From: an uncultured Planctomycetota bacterium
Lineage (GTDB): Bacteria > Planctomycetota > UBA1135 > UBA2386
Direction: 5' to 3'
DNA length: 6,482 nt
Assembly (NCBI GenBank): GCA_903925435.1
Contig: CAIYFF010000589.1
Coordinates: 1 to 6,482 of the forward strand
Position numbers and translations under genes: made by a program. The stretch's first letter is position 1, and each line of letters opens with the position of its first letter. The notes beneath the pieces are model-generated. The model searched no databases, was not told the DNA's origin, and saw only the letters and a program-made list of their open reading frames with translations. Below are positions 6,459-6,482 of the stretch, one piece after another.

Positions 6459-6482
6459 CGGGTCCGCTTTTGTTAACCGCGC

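Noticed and set aside
5460..6476. 338-codon plus-strand open frame opposite the enolase-superfamily gene
   Set aside because: It is rich in Arg, His and Ala with no recognisable motif; the opposite strand encodes a full-length enzyme with its metal ligands.
6459..6482. Promoter for the minus-strand cluster in the last 24 bases
   Set aside because: The stretch has an A-rich GTTAACAAAA on the coding strand, but too little sequence is present to recognise a -35/-10 pair.

Overview
This is a high-GC bacterial chromosomal window with dense coding, short intergenic gaps and no mobile element, CRISPR array, tRNA or rRNA that I can see. It holds six genes in two blocks that converge near 3475-3483. 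The NadB N-terminus, with a short leader around a GFDLR-type motif before the FAD-binding strand, and the general gene style remind me of Planctomycetota. That placement is from memory of family sequences and is tentative. None of the five visible gene starts has a convincing Shine-Dalgarno sequence.

Plus strand, 1-3474: the window opens inside the C-terminal end of a protein-export membrane protein of the SecF family (secF, or the SecF half of a SecDF fusion). A strong GC-rich hairpin at 370-400 follows it, a probable transcript end. Next come nadB (L-aspartate oxidase, first step of de novo NAD synthesis) and hflX (ribosome-associated GTPase). These two share a GTGA overlap, so they are very probably co-transcribed and translationally coupled.

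Minus strand, 6458-3484: three genes read in the same direction with gaps of 21 and 32 bases. In transcription order they are an enolase-superfamily protein of the mandelate racemase type (probable sugar-acid dehydratase or epimerase), a D-hexose-6-phosphate mutarotase-like aldose epimerase, and a Kv-beta-like NADPH-dependent aldo/keto reductase. Together they look like a small carbohydrate-handling operon, though the substrate cannot be read from the sequence.

The two blocks meet tail to tail with nine bases between stop codons. A perfect 7-bp inverted repeat there contains both stop codons. I find no clearly undescribed system. The points worth a second look are the two hairpins, the nadB-hflX coupling, and the substrate of the sugar-acid enzyme and its cluster.
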